DNA from: Candolleomyces eurysporus
Taxonomy: Eukaryota > Basidiomycota > Agaricomycetes > Agaricales > Psathyrellaceae
Direction: 5' to 3'
Assembly (NCBI GenBank): GCA_027579435.1
Contig: JANBPK010001210.1
Span: 1 to 64,000 of the forward strand
DNA length: 64,000 bases
The notes below the pieces were generated by a model. It had not been told where the DNA came from. It did not search any database and saw only the letters and a program-made list of their open reading frames with translations. Made by a program: the position numbers and the translations under genes. Below, one piece after another: positions 31,195-42,667 of the stretch (within the stretch, counting starts at the first letter, position 1; every line of letters starts with the position of its first letter).

Positions 31195-32356
31195 GACTTT
31201 TGAAAGACAAGATTTGAGCGTGGGTAGTAGGACCAGCGGCTTATAGGCCCAAGTCCACGTCACCAGTCGCCAGAACACGAGCCGTTATACGTAAGAAAAG
31301 CTCAGTATGACCATGTTGTACCGTGCTTGGGCTCAAAAAGGAAAACCTTGCAGCTCTCTCACGAGGTTGGGACGTCTTGCGTCGAAACTACACTTGCTTG
31401 TACTATGTTTTGAGGCCCAGAACACCGGCGTTCAGGAATTGGACCCAGTCCGGTTAATGACTATGACTATGACACCGTGCTTCAGAACGCGGCGCGAAAT
31501 TGGACTGGAACCCATGTCTGTATGGAAAATGTACGCGTGCTTGGATCAAATTCTGGGCCACAGGCTACATACGGAACTAGTGGGTCTATCCGACCTCGTT
31601 CGTAAGCTCCAGGGAGATGCCTGCGAAGTGAGCGACTATTTGAGCCCTTCGCTACCGGCCTCGCTAAGAATGCGAGTTCAAGTACTTACCCGAGGGGGCC
31701 TATCTACGCGTTCCACCACAAAGTTTGATCGACTACAGGTGCGCGAGAATGGATCATGGGCGGTGGGCGCTTATAAAAGTCGAGGTATGAGTGCTCAATC
31801 ATGATCTTGATGAGGTTGTCACTCGGGAGATCATTCCAAATTGCAATGGGCTAGTGGAAAATCATCATCATGACGGTCGTCCTCAAGTCAAGTATACTAT
31901 AAGTGATCAACAAGGAGTTGGTGGAGCGGAGCGGAGATAGGCACCACATTTCAGGTGGATACTTGCTCATCATTGATTGGCCTTCGTATCTTAAGTTTAA
32001 ATTTGTACTAGTGGTTGGAGTACTTCCCACTGCCACGGGCCTCTAGCGGGTTCAAGAACGGTCATTTCGGAGGTTCCGTCTTTCATCACGTTTCATGCAA
32101 ACTTAATATCCATATCGGCTCTGTTCAAGGACCATGTTCAGCGCCGATCACCCATCCTTCAGATTGGAAGGCACTGGACCACTGACTAGTTTACTGTTGG
32201 CAGCAAATTGTGAACACTATCAAAACTCTCTTTTGCATTTGTAGTCCAGAGTAAGAAGTGAACACTCACGGATTGGCCTATTTAAGAGAGTAATGAGCAA
32301 CGGATTGCGACGTGGCAACACCCCCCTAGTATCCAACTCACAACGTCTGCATCAAA
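31195..32356. other. Intergenic region, no supported gene
   Basis: A plus-strand frame at 31307-31804 (165 codons) has no recognisable motif and no introns or homologue here; not called. The TATTTAAGAG element at about 32278-32288 is the likely promoter of membrane gene E. Confidence 0.5.
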
Positions 32357-33662
32357 ATGAGCGACGAGGCTCGGAAGAATCTAACTGTCGGCGCTCGCGC
32401 TATCTATGCCAATCTCACTATCACCATGGTCGTGATCGGTACGCCCTCTCTCGTATAATGCAGATGAACCTCTTGACTCATACGTAGCTAGGTATTCACA
32501 NTTTTATGGCACTCTACGGCCTCTCCGTCTTCCTCGAGACGCCTGGACACCTGCGAAAGGGGAGAAAGCGGTATATCACCATAAGCCTTTTGATCACTAT
32601 CCTATCAGCCCTTACAGCGTCCTTGGACATGAGCTGGTATTTCCAGATCCTCTTCTTATCGACCTCACCTGAGCACTACTCCGAGGTCCTGGGCAGCTAT
32701 TGGATGCACTGGAGCCATACACTGAGCCTTACCGGTGTCTCGTTTGTAACCTTTATAGGAGATGCATTGCTGGTAGGCTCTGGCCACACTTTAGTTGTAC
32801 CTAATCGTTCATCAGTGAATTGATCTAGGTCTATCGGTGCTACATTATCTGTGTGGAATATCGGTGGGTGGCAATCCTTCCTGGCGCAATGTCATTGTCG
32901 GCACTCGGTACGTGAATCTCTGGTCTAGACAACTCAAACTCAACGACTTTTACTCCAACAACAGTCATTCTCCTTGCCAAAATCTGCTTTGACACCACCG
33001 TGGACACACGCTGGGCTACCGCAGCGAATTCGCTGACAGTGGCAACGAACCTCTTTGTCACAATCGTTATTACATATCGCCTCCTCCGCGCACGCCGAAT
33101 ACTTGCGGAGCTCCTACCGTCAAAGGACATGCGGCTCTACACTGGCATTGTGGCTATTCTAATTGAGTCCGCAGCTCCTCTGAGTATTTTCGGTATTCCG
33201 ACGGCTATATTGGAGACAGCAGGGAGAAGGGCGACGAGCAATGTCCAAGCATATACCGTTTCATATATGACGTTCTCTGCGCTTTTCATGGCTTTCTGCG
33301 TAAGTCCCCGGTGGTCGAATAATGCTGTGCCAGTAGACTAATGCAACTATCTTTCTTCGTTTTACTAGACACTATCTCCCCATATGATCATATTCCGCGT
33401 TACGACAGGCCGGTCTTGGACTACGTTCCCTACAGCGGTCAAGGAGTCAAACAGCAGCGGTGTTGGAACCAACCCCATTCAGTTTGCTCACCAAACCGCC
33501 GAATCGTCCTTCCTCCAGTCTACTCTATCCTCCAGTGTTAACAATGGCCGTAGCGGGTCTCTTTATGATCCCAATCTCACTGATGCGGAACGAGCCAAGG
33601 AGTCGTTGGCTAGCATCCAGATAACTGGGGAAAAATCTGTTGAAGCCAAGCTCGAAGTGTAG
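32357..33662 (+). CDS. Multi-pass membrane protein of the expanded family (copy E)
   Basis: Five exons: 32357-32438, 32492-32772, 32829-32907, 32965-33299, 33369-33662; introns 53, 56, 57 and 69 nt; phases 1,0,1,0; 356 aa. All family signatures are present (YANLTITMVVIG, LETPGHLRKGRKRYI, VYRCYIICVEYRWVAILPGA, LLRARRILAELLPSKDM, PHMIIFRVTTGRSW). With F it forms a subgroup: the start MSDE/MGDE, AKICFD/TKICFD before the fourth segment, AAPLSIFGIP, and Trp after TTGRS. An N at 32501 replaces one base of a T run in exon 2; the frame holds only if it is a real base. Function unknown. Confidence 0.87.
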
Positions 33663-34307
33663 GATTGGTGGTGACGAAACGTCAAAAATGATAAACTAGG
33701 TTGGAATAGAAGTGTTTAGTCTCTCAAAATGTATTTACATACTTCAGTACTCCTGCTTTGGTCAGGTCCCTCCCGGTGATGAGAATGTCCCTAAAGTACT
33801 TACGGCGTCTATGTCATGCCAATGTTCTCCGCAACAGAGTTTGACCCATTCGGGTATGTGAGCGACAATGTATGTATCATCTTTAATCATTGATTGGGAC
33901 AGCAGTAGAAGAGGGAACTGCCATCATGATGGTCGCAGTCTGATTGACCAAGTGAACGCCCAGTCGTGCGAGTTTGACTTTGCGAAATCTCCAATGATTT
34001 GATATCGCAGACTGAACGAGTGAGGATTCGGAAGACGTAATGCTACGTGAACGTACTATGTTGACAATTACTTTCAATTCAAAGGTCGAGGTTGAAAGCT
34101 TTCCCTCGGTTTGAAGTTTTGAACCCATAATTTGCGGTTAATATTGGCTCCGATCAAAGAATACCCTGGGCGCTCAGTCCTGCCTGGGCCTTCCGGGACC
34201 GGAAAGCACCGCCCGCACTGCTATTAAATATTTTCATTTAAGAAAGATTAGTCTTGATTGGAACGTGAGAGAGACGCCCTCTAACTCCCACTCACAACAT
34301 CTGCATA
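33663..34307. other. Intergenic region between membrane genes E and F
   Basis: No gene. AT-rich sequence ATTAAATATTTTCATTTAAGAAAG (split over 34225-34248) precedes gene F and may hold its core promoter. Confidence 0.4.
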
Positions 34308-35553
34308 ATGGGCGACGAGAAGATCGTACTCGTCACCGCTCGAGCCATATATGCAAACTATACCATATCGATGGTTGCAGTCGGCAAGTCTTCCCTATCT
34401 TATAGAAACTACCATCCAGACTAACCCTCGGGGCTTGGGCCAGGCATTCACATTTTCATGGCTTCGTACGGCCTTTGGGCGTTCTTGGAGACACCGGAGC
34501 ATCTGAGAAAGGGTAGAAAGCGCTACATTGTGATCAGCTTCGTTATCACTAGCATAGCAACATTTGTTGCTTGCTTAGATATGAGCTGGTTTTTCGAGAT
34601 AATCTGGGGCCCGACCCCCGAAAAATATTTTACCGATACTCTTAACGGAAGTTGGAATAACTGGAAGCCTATGCTCAGCCACGTTGGAGCAGTACTTGTC
34701 ATTTTTATAGGAGACGCTTTGCTGGTGAGCAACGGAGACGCAGTCTTGCACAACGTCGAAGTCACTCATGATTACATTGCAGGTTTACCGGTGTTACGTG
34801 GTGTGCGTGGAGTATTGGTGGGTAGCCATCCTTCCTGGTGCCATGTCCGTAGCGACGCTAGGTATGTGTATTCAAATCCAGGCGCAGGCAGAGAGGCTAA
34901 GACAACAAATCACAGTCATCGCTCTCACCAAAATTTGCTTCGATCCCACTCCCGCGACACAGTATGCAACCGCTGCGAGCTTGCTAACTATAGCCACGAA
35001 CATCTTCGTCACAGGTCTTATCTCATACCGCCTTATTCGAGTGCGCGGCAGACTTTCCAATCTCTTCCCGTCACAGAATACAGGTCTCTACACGGGGACT
35101 GTGGCTATCCTGATCGAGTCTGCTGCTCCGCTGAGCATTTTTGGGATACCGTCGGCAATATTAGAGACGAGAAGAGAGACGAAGACGAATCGAGAAGCGA
35201 ACATTGGATTGTATATGACGTTCTCTGCACTATTCTTTGCCTTTTGTGTGAGCATTCTCGAGGCCTAATCGATTTGCCCAACACGCCTGACCTCTTCCCA
35301 CTAGGCTCTATCACCACACATGATCATTTTCCGTGTTACGACTGGTCGGTCCTGGACCAAGTTTCCAGCGGAGAAGAACAATGACAGCATACAGGGTCAA
35401 GCCCTTCAATTCCAACCAACCGTCGAATCTTTCTTCATCCAATCCTCTCCATCGTCGGACTCCCTGGACAACTATGGTGAAAATCCTGAGCACCGCCGAA
35501 AGAAGAGCCGGGTAGGAGGCGAAAGACCGGGAGAGCTGAAAGCTGAAGTTTGA
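34308..35553 (+). CDS. Multi-pass membrane protein of the expanded family (copy F)
   Basis: Five exons: 34308-34383, 34444-34724, 34783-34861, 34916-35247, 35305-35553; 338 aa. Intron 1 has a GC donor (GCAAGT) where every paralogue has GT. Intron 3 (34862-34915, 54 nt) is a multiple of three without a stop, so retention would add 18 residues. Signatures: YANYTISMVAVG, LETPEHLRKGRKRYI, VYRCYVVCVEYWWVAILPGA, ESAAPLSIFGIP, PHMIIFRVTTGRSWTKF. Tandem with copy E on the same strand, about 650 bp apart, most likely a local duplication. Tail shorter than in other copies. Confidence 0.86.
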
Positions 35554-35740
35554 ATTCTGGTTAAAACTCAGGCTAAAGACTCGACAAGACCAGGTGCGCA
35601 TCTGCAGGGAATAGTCGCCGGCGCCGGCAACCTTCGGCAACTCAATTCGGATCAACCTGCTCGATGATCAACTTTGTTCAGGGGCTGATCTCCCGAACAA
35701 CAACNAAATTGGCTCTTGTTCTTGCACCACCACGTCCACG

Positions 35741-36474
35741 ATGCGGACATCCACTCTCTTTTACCCACTCTCCTTCTATTTATCTGCAACTCTACTCTCG
35801 TTTGCCGCTGCTGCGCCAGCACCAAGTCCTCAACATGACGCTTCGACGCCGACTCCACCCCCAAGTACAAGCCAATGCGCAGTTGCGTTTTCATGTCCAC
35901 CCATCGACGAGCGGGGGTTCCACCTCGTATTGGGCGTGAGAGAGGCTGTTTCACCCACAGAGATGGGATACTCGGTCTTTGAGTGTGTGTAAGTATCTTG
36001 CTGTCTGTCTCGTTTTCAGAAGTCTTGACGATAGTCGAAAGGTACGCCGAGCCGGCTCTCGTACCACAAGGCTCCGCTGGTGAGAGGAGGGGAAGGAAGA
36101 GGTATAGCTGTAACTACGATAAGGTGCGTCTGCTATAAACTCATACACTGTCCGAGCTGGGTTCTCACCTGAGGCTACGTGCCACCTATCAGTCGACAGG
36201 GGCACACGCACTCGGTTCTTCGACGGACCACTGCCCACCTACTGCCGTTCCTTGTACCGCTTCATCTCCGACTTCCCTTGCCTCCTCTCCCCCTTCTACT
36301 ACATCAAGTCCGACAGAATCATCCTCCGAATCCAACTCAAAGCCCATCGCAGCCCGACCCCTGTTCTCGGGTCAAGACGAGAGCGGAAAGGACGTTCACG
36401 TCCAGAGACCTCCTTGGGTTGAGCTCGGCAGGGAGATGATGTGGTTGAAAAATCACTATAAGCTGGATGCTTAG
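35741..36474 (+). CDS. Small secreted cysteine-containing protein
   Basis: Three exons, 35741-35988, 36042-36123 and 36193-36474 (introns 53 and 69 nt, all in frame), give 203 aa. The N-terminus is a signal peptide (about 1-25, ending AAAAPAP). The mature part has six Cys in three exons: CAVAFSCPP, FECVYAEP, YSCNYDKSTGA, HCPPTAVPC. A Ser/Thr/Pro-rich linker and a C-terminal PPWVELGREMMWLKNHYK follow. The C-Y-D-K-STG...CPP pattern occurs in secreted hypothetical proteins of agarics; no function assigned. It could be an apoplastic or cell-wall protein. A single N lies upstream at 35705, outside the gene. Confidence 0.75.
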
Positions 36475-37199
36475 ATTTCGTGCCCCTCATTTCCCGCACC
36501 TATTGGCGTTCTTTGGCTCCACAGCGCACGTACTTCCTTGACGAACGAACGAACAAGCAAACGCATCCATCAACCCTTTCCTTGCATCCTGTACATACTG
36601 ACCATAGTCGAACGCAATATACACACTTCTCGGTTCTAGACATACTAGCGCGAAGCGGGGACTGTTCTTCGGCAGACTCTCGGAAAATTTAGGACTGGGG
36701 ACAGCTGGTCGCTCTGCCACATGATCAGATCATGAAGTGGGTAAGTGGATCTTTTTCACGTCCTTGTCAAATACGTTTTCTCAGGACTAGGTACCGTTCT
36801 TTTTCTCCGTGCACCTTGCACCTTCCAGCTATTGGGCGCGTATGATTCTGCAATGTGGTCATCCTTAGCATCCCAAACCCTACTCTCCTTGAATCTTGTC
36901 TAGTCTCCATCTTCAACGAAGGTGACCTAGGGTATTGCTGCGTCGACTCGCAGGGAGACGCAGTACGCATGCTCTCGTGCCGTGAGTCTTTCCCTTAAGA
37001 AGGATAGGTTTGCGCTTCCTATCCGTAGAAGGTCTCTAAACGTGTGCTTCGAACCCTCCCTTCCTCTTCTTCTTGGTCTAGGGATTTAAATAAATAAGTG
37101 GTGCTTTTCGCGCAATTCTGCGTCCGCATCAACCTTTTCTCGTCTAACCTTTACGGTCACCGACGAAGCTTGATAACGAAGAAGAACGAGTTCGGTATC
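36475..37199. other. Intergenic region upstream of the GH92 gene
   Basis: No gene supported. ATTTAAATAAATAAG at about 37084-37098 is a plausible TATA region roughly 105 nt before the GH92 start codon. Confidence 0.45.
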
Positions 37200-40100
37200 A
37201 TGATACTGCGCTTCCAGTTTCTCTCCGCCCTCCTTCTCTTCATATCCTTCGTTTCGCAGGCTTCAGCTCAAGACGCGCCAGAAGCAAGAACGGAACCATG
37301 GATCCAAGACCCAGCCAGTTATGTCAACGCTTTCATTGGCACGGTTAATGTCGGACATGTGTTTCCTGGCACGTTAAACATATCTTCTTGGAGCTCATCG
37401 TGCCGCTAATGTAGTATGATTCTCTCACATAGGTGCTACGCTCCCCCACGGGATGATTAAAGCAGGGATGGATACGGACTCGCCGGGAAACGTACGTCTA
37501 GCCCTTATTGACATACCCGAAGTCGATGACACATTATCATACATGAATTTGATAGCACGCAGGGTACGACGGAGACCCGCAATATAACGCCACTGGGTTT
37601 TCGCAGTTGCATGATACTGGGACAGGGGGTGTGAGTCGGCTTTCCTTCTCATCTTCCTTTCCCCTCTCCTCTTCAGCAATCCTAAATCGTGATACTGAGG
37701 GTTGATTCACGCATACAGTCAATCCCACTCAGCAACTTCAAACTCTGGGCCTACGCAAGCTGTTCCTCGTTCGAAAAGTGCCCTTCGGGGATCGTGCAGA
37801 GGAAGTTGAAGAGGAAGGCTTTGGCTGACGGTTCACCAGACGATTACGCAAGCCCAGGGTACTTCTCCACGAATCTCGTACGTCCTGTTCTCTCGTCCTT
37901 TTCAATTAATTTTCTCCAGAGTTCCGTCTGATCTGATCTTGATTGCTCCGCATCGACAGACCAACGACATCCGGGTCGAACTGACGGCCACACGACGGAC
38001 GGCTCTGCACCGGTACACCTTCCCAGCAGGGACGGCCCATCCTAGGATCTTGGTCGACATCGCGAACGACGGCCAGAGAAGTGCAACTTACCCTCAAGTC
38101 TTGATCGATCAAGTCGAGTCCGAGGACGGAGGCTACCAAAGCGGTCGAGTCCGCGGGGGAGCCGAGTTCGCAGCGTCCTTCGGTCCGGGTCGGTACAAAG
38201 CCTATGTGTGCGTTACGTTCAGAGGGGAAGGATACGAGTTGGGTAAACCGACGGAGTATGGTGCCTATTCGAATAATTACCCGGTTAGAGGAGCGAGGAA
38301 TGGGGAGCAGGTTTACCTTAGTGCGTGTTTAGTCCCTCGTATCACCCGGGCCAGTTAATGCTGGTGACTAACCCATCGCTCTCTTAGGCTCGGGCTCGGA
38401 ACATGGAGCTCTACTCGAATTTATACCTTCCCCATCTTCTTCTGTAACCTCTATCCTGGCTCGCGTAGGCGTTTCGTTCATTTCCACCGACCAGGCATGC
38501 TCTAGTGCGGAAGAGGAGATCCAGGATTACGATTTTGAGAGAGTGAAGAGCGAGGCGAGGGCGCAGTGGAATGATGTTTTGGGGAGGGTGAGGGTTAGAT
38601 TTGGTGATGCTGCAGAGCGAACGACAGAGAAAGAGAAGGAATTAGTGGAACACTTTTACTCTTCGGTGAGTCTCGGTGTATCTCAAGAGAGGGTTACGAA
38701 TGAATGACGAATCGCGTTTTATATGTAGTTGTACAGGACGCATATCGCTCCTGCAGACTGTGAGTCTCCATCCCATCCGCTTTAATCAACGACTGTGGAT
38801 AGCTGACCCTACGCGATGTGAAGATACTGGAGAAAACCCTCATTGGAACTCGACCGAACCTTATTATGATTCGTTGTATTGTAACGTACGTTCAAGATTC
38901 CTCGCTCTCTCTGCCTCAAAACGGTGAACGCTGATCGTACTTCAGTGGGACACCTACCGAACGCTGTACCCACTTATGGCGATGCATGATCCTGTCACAT
39001 TCTCGAAAATCATACGAGGCATGATTGATATCCAGAAACACGAAGGTGAGTCTTTCACATCCGTCGACGTGAAATAACCTAACGTTTTGCATTCGGTCCG
39101 TAGGCTGGCTACCTGAATGCCGTGGAGCCACTGTGAAGCATTACATGCAAGGAGGGAGCAGTACGCCGCCACGCTCCACTTACCTCTCACTGCCAACTAA
39201 TCCTATTTCTGCAGATGCCGACCCAATCCTTGCAGACTTCCTCGTCAAATATCCTCCGTCCTCTTCTTCGTCTTCCTCTCTAGGTGTCTCCCCGTCGGAT
39301 CTCTACGCAGCACTCCTCCGCGACGCCGAGGACCAGCCACCCAACTGGAACCTCCAAGGCAGGGAAGTGAATGTATGGAAAGAGCTGGGATATATAGCGC
39401 AGAGCTTTGCTGCGGTGGGTGGAGCAAATACCAAGTGGGTTTCCAGGACGCTTGAGGTGAGTATCTTGGTCCTATCTTGCTAGAAAGATGGAGAGTGACG
39501 CGACCCAACGTATCGTTTCACAGTATGCTTTCGACGACTTTGCTATTGCCCAGGTTGCGAAGGTTTTAGGGAACAGTGAGGATGCGGAGAAGGTACGCCC
39601 TTTCTCGCCTTTCCTCCCAGCTGGAACTACAGTCGGGCTGACCTGTTCGAGGATCGTAGTACATGAAACGAGCACAGAACTTCCTCAACGTGTGGAATCC
39701 GGATGTTACCGTTCCAGGAGGGCCAGACTTTGTGAAAGGGATGATGCAGGTGAGTTAAACTATCATTCTTCCTCGATTAAGAACCGCCGTGCTCATACAG
39801 ACACACTCTTTCTTTTCATTTCTCAAGCCTAAGTTCGCAAACGGAACTTGGAATCATACCGATCCAAGGCACTGCAGCATCCACGACCCCGAAAAGGCTA
39901 CGTGTTTCTTGAACGCGGCCAGGAGAGATGGGTTCTACGAGGCTAGTCCGATCGTGTACTCCCAAGTAAGCATTCCGGTTCAACTCCGTGTTTTGTGGGA
40001 TTGTCGAAGTGTAGATATTGACCACGGCATTTCGTTGGTTACCAGTACGTCCCTCAAGACACTGCCAAGCTCATAGAACTCCAAGGTGGCGCAGAAGCGT

Positions 40101-41023
40101 TCATTAATAGGTTAGATTGGATTTTCGAGAACGTGAGTCTTCGTTGGCTTCATCAAATGTGCAAGACTTGAGTATTGAAAACTTCACCACAGTTGTATTT
40201 CGACGTCACGAACGAACCTTCACACCAAATGCCGTTCATGTACCACTACGCGAACCGACCTGGTTTGAGTACCTCGCGCTCGAGGAAGGTATTGGAGGAG
40301 CATTTCGATTTGACGAAAGACGGGTTGCCTGGGAACGATGGTGCGTATTAAACTTCTCTTCTTTTAATTTCACTTCCAGAACTCCTACACTGTCAGACTC
40401 GGGTGCGATGGGAAGCTACACTGCGTTCAGCCTTCTCGGGATGTATCCTCTCCCCGCAACTCGGCAGCTGCTTATTTCGTCTTCATACTTCCCTGTTGTG
40501 GAATTCGTGAACCCCGTATACAACACGACGACGACTTTCAAGACGACTGGGCCAGGCATTTTCGTAAAGGTCTGTATTTCCCAGCATCTTCCTTATTCCA
40601 GTCAAAGACACTTAGAATTGACATGATAATGTGTTGAATGATTTTCAGGCTGTGACGATCGACGGAGAACCATGGCATTCGACATGCTATATCGAGTGGG
40701 GCGTCTTCGAGAAGGGTAGTGTTGTCGAGTTGGAACTGAGTGAGGATGAGAGCCTGGGGTGCGGCGAGGGGGGGTTTACCACCGTCGATTTCGACTGGTG
40801 GATATGCATGATAGCTCAATCAAAATTGGATGTCTGGAAGGTTGATTGTAGTATTGCTGAGGCTCGTCATTATAGCCAGAGAAGCTGCAATGTAGCTTGG
40901 CTTTTTCCCTTCGTGGCGAGCGATGGTCTACTATTGTCTTCTTGCCCAGGCAGAGCGGTTGCTGAAGGCCTAGGTTGGCTCAAGAGGCTCACAATCGACC
41001 CCATATCATTGCGGGCGAGTTGA
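37200..41023 (+). CDS. Secreted GH92 family alpha-mannosidase
   Basis: Eighteen exons that join in frame (897 aa): 37200-37368, 37433-37491, 37556-37630, 37719-37877, 37960-38320, 38388-38665, 38729-38759, 38803-38885, 38946-39045, 39104-39160, 39215-39456, 39524-39592, 39660-39749, 39828-39965, 40046-40132, 40193-40340, 40397-40569, 40649-41023. A signal peptide leads into YVNAFIGT.NVGHVFPGATLPHGMIK, then GYDGDPQYNATGFSQLHDTG, DDYASPGYFSTNL and RTALHRYTFP. The catalytic domain shows HIAPAD, CRGATVKHYMQGGSNADPIL, NEPSHQMPFMYHYANRPG and GLPGNDDSGAMGSY. The Asp pair of GNDD matches the conserved base region of GH92. These enzymes remove alpha-mannose in a calcium-dependent inverting reaction from N-glycans or mannans. 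Intron 1 appears to use a GC donor. The C-terminus beyond 40770 does not resemble the usual end and may hide an intron. Confidence 0.9.
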
Positions 41024-41345
41024 CCATGTACTACTCGGAGGAGACGAGCCGATTGTACTTGCAAGGCCACTTGCCATCGGTTCAAGAGAGCAACGCTTGA
41101 GCCAAACTGGAGGGCACTCAGAAGACTATGTGCAGCGAGCGTAATTGCTAGCACTGGTAGTAGTGATAGCTAAGCATCCCTTCACCTTGTGGTAGACGGT
41201 ATTCTTGAGTGGAATCAATGAGTGAAAATTGAAAAATCACGGCGAAGCTAATAGGGTAAGGCTACGAGCCAAGAGTAAAAAGAAAACAAGACTTTGGAAG
41301 GCAGATCAAGGAGCTGGGAACGTGCATTGCGATAACTNAAAACTT
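41024..41345. other. Convergent intergenic region
   Basis: Short stretch between the GH92 gene and membrane gene G; no gene. An N at 41338 lies beside an A run. Confidence 0.5.
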
Positions 41346-42667
41346 TTATTTCTTCTCTATGACCGCCTCGTCTCGCTTTTCCTCGGTGATATGAATAATT
41401 TCCTGGGATGTTTGTGTGGTCGTTGGGATTTGGGTGTCCCCGCTTGTGTCTCCTCCGAGTCGCTCAATATCAAACTCTAGGTCACTGGCAAGTTCCCGAC
41501 TATGGGACGATCTGAGAAAGAACGATTCAGTGGTTTCATGCGCAAATTGAATGGGATTCGTTAAGACACCGTCCTTGGCAGTGGGGAGGTTGATGAAAGA
41601 GCGGCCAGTTGTGACACGGAAAATGATCATGTGCGGTGAGAGGACCTGGGGAGGAGGAATCAAAAAGGCACTCTGTGAGATAATTGCAAAGTGGTCCTTA
41701 CGCAGAATTGGAAGAAAAGGCCATCAAATATGTAAAAGCAAATCATGGGTCCTGCAGACGTCGAAGAGTTCACAACTAGCAACAAAGCTGCTGCGATGAT
41801 CCCGAAAACACTCAGGGGAAGCGCAGACTCTATGAGAATGGCCACCACTCCAGTGTAGAGGTGCATGTCCTTGGCGGGTAAGAGCTTTGATAAGTCTCGT
41901 CGTGCACGAAGGAGGTGAAATATGATGAAGGTTGTGACAATAACGTTGGTTGAAACAGTCAAGAAAGTGTAGACGCTTCCATACGTCCCGATGTGTTTGG
42001 AATGTGAATCGTCCAGAAACGTCGAAAGAAAGCCGAAGACTAATTTGTGGAGTGATTTGATTGTCAAAATAGTGCTTACATCTGAGGTGCAAGACCCACC
42101 TGGTGCACACAGACAGGTAATTCCAGGCAAAATTGTAACCCACCGGTAATCGGCGCAAACCACGTAGCAACGATACACCTGTGGAATACGTTCCTTGAGA
42201 TACGAGGAAGTACATTGCGATAATACGTGCTCACCAGTAGTACATCTCCTATGAAAGCAAGAAGCCCCAGAACGATGCTGCCGAGGGGTGACTTCCAGTT
42301 TAAGTAACTCAGATCGACGAGTTCCTGCCAGTGAAACGACGAGGTTGACCGAAAGAGCACTTCGAAGTACCGGGCCATATCGAGGGATGAGGTGAATGCA
42401 GCAAGACTTGTTATAATGAAGCTGGTTGCTAGATATCGCTTCCTGCCCTTCCTCTGATGCTCTGGTGTCTCCAGGAACACGGACAAGCCGTACAAGGCCA
42501 TGAAAATGTTGATTCCTGGTGCATAGAGGTGCCCAGAGTACTAGATGTAAGCACGATTTCGATGTCCAGACTTATAATCACGTACCAACCCCAACCATTG
42601 TTAAAGTATAACTCGCGTACATCCCTCGAGCATGTGCTCTGAGTATGTGTTCCTGGTTGGGATCCAT
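41346..42667 (-). CDS. Multi-pass membrane protein of the expanded family (copy G)
   Basis: Five minus-strand exons: 42667-42586, 42515-42235, 42178-42100, 42039-41702, 41645-41346; introns 70, 56, 60 and 56 nt; phases 1,0,1,0; 359 aa. Signatures: YASYTLTMVGVG, LETPEHQRKGRKRYL (one of two copies with a change in HLRKG), VYRCYVVCADYRWVTILPGI, LLRARRDLSKLLPAKDM, ESALPLSVFGIIAAAL, PHMIIFRVTTGRSF. Intron 3 (60 nt) is a stop-free multiple of three in this copy, so exons 3-4 read as one open frame. Hydrophilic C-terminal tail ends in EKK like copies C and A. Function unknown. Confidence 0.87.

Noticed and set aside
31307..31804. 165-codon plus-strand ORF between F-box gene 2 and membrane gene E
   Set aside because: No motif, no introns, no paralogue in the window and unremarkable composition; could be chance.
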